Below are positions 62,103 to 64,000 of a stretch of DNA of 64,000 nucleotides, piece by piece. A program made the position numbers and the translations under genes. A model generated the notes under the pieces. The model saw nothing but the letters and a program-made list of their open reading frames with translations, searched no databases and was not told where the DNA came from. Source of the DNA: Nitrobacteraceae bacterium AZCC 2146 (GTDB taxonomy: Bacteria > Pseudomonadota > Alphaproteobacteria > Rhizobiales > Xanthobacteraceae); assembly GCA_036924855.1 (NCBI GenBank), contig JBAGRP010000001.1, positions 2,232,001-2,296,000 of the forward strand, written 5' to 3'. Position 1 is the stretch's first letter. The number at the start of each line of letters is the position of its first letter.

Positions 62103-62903
62103 CTAATAAAACCGGTGAAAATGATGCACGGGGCCGTGCCCATGGCCCACCGTGAAGCGATCGGCAGCCGCGATGGCGGAGGTGACATAGGCCTTTGCGG
62201 CACGCACCGCGGTTTCCATGTCCTCGCCCCTGGCAAGGCCGGCGGCGATGGCGGAGGACAGGGTACAACCGGTACCGTGGGTGTTTGGCGTGGCGATGCG
62301 CGGCGCCGGCAATGCGATGACATTCTCACGCGTAATGAGATAGTCGATGCTCTCGGCGCCGTGGCCGTGGCCACCCTTGATCAGCACCGCCTTGCAGCCC
62401 AGCGTCAGCAGGCGTCGGCCCTGCTGCTCGATATCACTCTCGCTCACCGCCATCGCTTCGTCGAGCAGCGCCGCGGCTTCGGGCAGGTTCGGCGTGATGA
62501 CGTCGGCAAGCGGAAGCAGCGTGGTGCGCAACGCCACGATGGCTTCGGGCGCCAGCAGCCGGTCGCCTGATGTCGCGACCATGACGGGATCGAGCACCAC
62601 GTGCTTCGGTGCCCAGCGTTTGAGCCCGGCAACGATCGCGTCGATCACCTCACGCTGCGCCACCATGCCGATCTTGACGGCACCCACAGCGAGATCGTCA
62701 AATACCGCGTCGATCTGCGCGGTGACGAAATTCGCCGGCACCTGATGGATTGACGTGACGCCCTGGGTATTTTGCGCCGTCAGCGCAGTGATGACCGAGG
62801 CCCCGTAGACGCCGCAGGCGGCAAAAGTCTTGAGGTCGGCCTGAATGCCGGCTCCCCCAGAGGAATCCGAACCGGCGATGGTGAGCGCAATGGGCGTGGA
62901 CAT
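62103..62903 (-). CDS. thiD: Hydroxymethylpyrimidine/phosphomethylpyrimidine kinase ThiD
   Basis: 266 residues from MSTPIALTIAGSDSSGGAGI; the frame continues 114 bp upstream through a hairpin region. The ribokinase-fold motifs are AGSDSSGGAGIQADLKTFAA, VLDPVMVATSGDRLLAPEAI, LITPNLPEA-like VITPNLPEAAALLD, VLIKGGHG and the anion-hole motif NTHGTGCTLSSAIAAGLARG. It phosphorylates HMP and HMP-P in thiamine biosynthesis. It is monocistronic here, and no TPP riboswitch was recognised upstream. Confidence 0.95.
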   Translation of the reverse strand: MSTPIALTIAGSDSSGGAGIQADLKTFAACGVYGASVITALTAQNTQGVTSIHQVPANFVTAQIDAVFDDLAVGAVKIGMVAQREVIDAIVAGLKRWAPKHVVLDPVMVATSGDRLLAPEAIVALRTTLLPLADVITPNLPEAAALLDEAMAVSESDIEQQGRRLLTLGCKAVLIKGGHGHGAESIDYLITRENVIALPAPRIATPNTHGTGCTLSSAIAAGLARGEDMETAVRAAKAYVTSAIAAADRFTVGHGHGPVHHFHRFY

Positions 62904-62979
62904 CGGAAAACTCGCGTCAAAACCAGCGGATACCGGCCGATGGGCAGTCCTAGCCCGGCATGCCCAAGGCGGCAACCGC

Positions 62980-63009
62980 GCAAGCCGGCAAGCGGGCTTG
63001 CCGGCTTGC
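62980..63009. repeat. Perfect 13-bp hairpin between thiD and the Lrp-like gene
   Basis: GCAAGCCGGCAAG (62980-62992) and CTTGCCGGCTTGC (62997-63009) are perfect inverted repeats with a 4-nt loop. They lie between two divergent genes, so they are not a normal terminator. An extragenic palindrome or regulatory site is possible. Confidence 0.6.
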
Positions 63010-63067
63010 CACGGCACCTGGTTTTGGGCTTGATGGCGGCCAAATCGAACGCTTCCGGAGAAACCCG

Positions 63068-63304
63068 ATGGTCCCCTTCTTTGTCCAGTTCAAGTGCAAA
63101 CTTGGCCAGTCCTATGCCGTCGCCAATGCGCTGGCCGAAGCCGAAATCGCCTCGGAGATCTATTCCACCGCCGGCCATTACGACCTGCTGGTGAAGTTCT
63201 ACGTCGATAACGCCACCGACATCGGCCATTTCGTCAACGAAAAGGTCCAGACCATTCCGGGCATCCAGGACACCCACACCATCATTACGTTCAAGGCGTT
63301 TTGA
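63068..63304 (+). CDS. Stand-alone Lrp/AsnC ligand-binding (RAM) domain protein
   Basis: 78 residues from MVPFFVQFKCKLGQSYAVAN; the frame starts further upstream in the hairpin region, but this ATG fits the domain. It has the RAM/AsnC C-terminal beta-alpha fold: EIASEIYSTAGHYDLLVKFY, VDNATDIGHFVNEKVQTIPG and IQDTHTIITFKAF. The DNA-binding half of Lrp is missing. Such proteins sense small ligands, often amino acids, and form oligomers. It converges with the transketolase-like gene. Confidence 0.88.
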   Translation: MVPFFVQFKCKLGQSYAVANALAEAEIASEIYSTAGHYDLLVKFYVDNATDIGHFVNEKVQTIPGIQDTHTIITFKAF

Positions 63305-63335
63305 AGAGCCCAACGCGACCACAGACCTAGAGGTT

Positions 63336-63436
63336 GTCATGCCCGGCCAAAGCGCGAAGCGCGGCTTCGCTGGATGTGCCGGGCATCCACGTTCTTGCTG
63401 AACATCGTGGATGGCCGGGACAAGCCCGGCCATGAC
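63336..63436. repeat. Nested palindromic repeat before the transketolase-like gene end
   Basis: Outer arms GTCATG (63336-63341) and CATGAC (63431-63436) enclose ATGCCCGGC/GCCGGGCAT and CATCCACG/CGTGGATG, then GGCCGGG-ACAAG-CCCGGCC. This CCGGGC-based extragenic palindrome lies between two convergent genes. It may double as a terminator. Confidence 0.65.
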
Positions 63437-63440
63437 GGCG

Positions 63441-64000
63441 CTACACCGCCATCTTCCGATGCAGCACCGGCGCGCCGACGCTGAGGCCTTCGGCGGCGTC
63501 GATGATGGCGTTGGCGTCGATGCCATGGTGGCGATAGAGATCCTGGATCGTACCGGTCTGGCCGAAGTGTTCGACCCCCAGCGCTTCCATGCGATGGCCA
63601 CAGACTGCCCCGATCCAGCCCAGCGTCGCCGGATGGCCGTCGAGCACAGTAACGATGCCGCAATCGCGCGGCAGCGGCTTCAGCAATTTCTCGATATGGC
63701 TGAGATGCTGAGGGTTGCGCTTGCCGCGGCGGATTTTTCGCGCCGCGGTCCAGCCGGCATGCAGGCGATCGGCTGAGGTGATCGCCAGCAGACCGATGTC
63801 GCGATGGCTGTCGCCGAGCAGGCCGGTGGCCTCGATCGCCTCCGGCGCCAGCGCGCCGGTATAGGCAATCACCAGATCGCAATTGGCGCCGGGCTTGCGC
63901 AACCAGTAGGCGCCGTCGGTGATGCCCTGCTGCAACTCGGGCGTCATCATCCGCTGCGGCTGCTCGATGGTACGAGTCGAGAGGCGCAGGTAGACCGAAC
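63441..64000 (-). CDS. Transketolase / pyruvate dehydrogenase E1-like protein (C-terminal part)
   Basis: The last 186 residues are visible and the frame continues past the right edge (SVYLRLSTRTIEQPQRM precedes the first internal ATG). DGAYWLRKPGANCDLVIAYT, GLLAITSADRLHAGW, LVTVLDGHPATLGW-like IVTVLDGHPATLGWIGAVCG and GVEHFGQTGTIQDLYRHHGI belong to the transketolase C-terminal domain, which binds the second subunit rather than thiamine diphosphate. The closest types are alphaproteobacterial transketolase-like E1 proteins; the exact substrate cannot be given from this fragment. Confidence 0.75.
   Translation of the reverse strand, partial: SVYLRLSTRTIEQPQRMMTPELQQGITDGAYWLRKPGANCDLVIAYTGALAPEAIEATGLLGDSHRDIGLLAITSADRLHAGWTAARKIRRGKRNPQHLSHIEKLLKPLPRDCGIVTVLDGHPATLGWIGAVCGHRMEALGVEHFGQTGTIQDLYRHHGIDANAIIDAAEGLSVGAPVLHRKMAV

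Noticed and set aside
62904..63017. Longer start for thiD
   Set aside because: The upstream frame passes through a perfect hairpin, and the kinase family begins at the internal MSTPIALTIAGSD.
62904..63067. TPP riboswitch upstream of thiD
   Set aside because: The conserved CTGAGA and ACCTGA-type thi-box segments were not found; only a simple palindrome is present.

Overview
The window is chromosomal DNA from an alphaproteobacterium, most likely of the Bradyrhizobium/Rhodopseudomonas group (order Rhizobiales). Evidence is the high-GC codon use, the alphaproteobacterial flagellar genes flaF, flbT, fliX, motE and the DUF6468 gene, TTAA-N7-TTAA boxes of the CtrA type, a two-flagellin polar-type flagellar locus, and a ferredoxin-NADP reductase next to an adrenodoxin-like ferredoxin, as I recall from Rhodopseudomonas palustris. 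No tRNA, rRNA, CRISPR array, transposase or prophage gene was recognised. Nothing was searched or folded computationally; calls rest on reading the sequence and on family knowledge.

Layout. 1-30100 is one large flagellar locus. It holds flgB (cut by the window edge), fliO-fliP, a convergent operon fliL-fliM-DUF6468-motE followed by a 1242-residue exported TPR protein, flgF-flgG-flgA-flgH, fliX, flgI-flgJ-like-flgN-like, a flaG-like gene, flaF-flbT, two tandem long flagellin genes, and flgE-flgK-flgL. A hydratase gene and dksA are embedded in it. Three operons (flgF, flgI, flgE) each carry a sigma-54 (-24/-12) promoter, with a CCGGCAA-type half-site 85-110 bp further upstream. That half-site resembles the Caulobacter FlbD (ftr) site, and FliX, the FlbD partner, is encoded here. 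Full CtrA-type boxes lie upstream of flgB and flagellin 1.

30190-44060 is a mosaic of housekeeping and accessory genes: a LysR/SDR divergent pair, msrB, an FAD oxidoreductase, a SixA-like phosphatase, a universal stress protein, a YciE/YciF-type stress protein behind an EcfG-like promoter, a YbhN-type membrane protein, an exported SGNH hydrolase, a DUF2147 protein, a ferredoxin-NADP reductase, a thioesterase, a 2Fe-2S ferredoxin and an Hpt protein. 44496-49904 is a single 1802-residue membrane-anchored repeat/coiled-coil protein preceded by a TTAA cluster that includes a full CtrA-type box. 49905-50772 has no gene but holds palindromic repeats and a roughly 430-bp element rich in nested stems, a candidate structured RNA.

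50773-64000 contains an aldose-1-epimerase-like gene, an Mla-type lipid transport operon (mlaE with a fused STAS-like domain, mlaF, mlaD), a dipeptide epimerase, an MFS transporter, a protein with an alphaproteobacterial N-terminal domain, and a PLP-dependent dehydratase. It also holds a lipid-remodelling module: pmtA, then a near-perfect PHO box, then plcP and a GT4 glycosyltransferase (agt-like). Last come thiD, a stand-alone Lrp ligand-binding domain and the C-terminal part of a transketolase/pyruvate-dehydrogenase-E1-like gene. The most biologically coherent non-flagellar system is pmtA-[PHO box]-plcP-agt: PmtA makes phosphatidylcholine, and under phosphate starvation PlcP would release diacylglycerol that the glycosyltransferase turns into phosphorus-free glycolipid.
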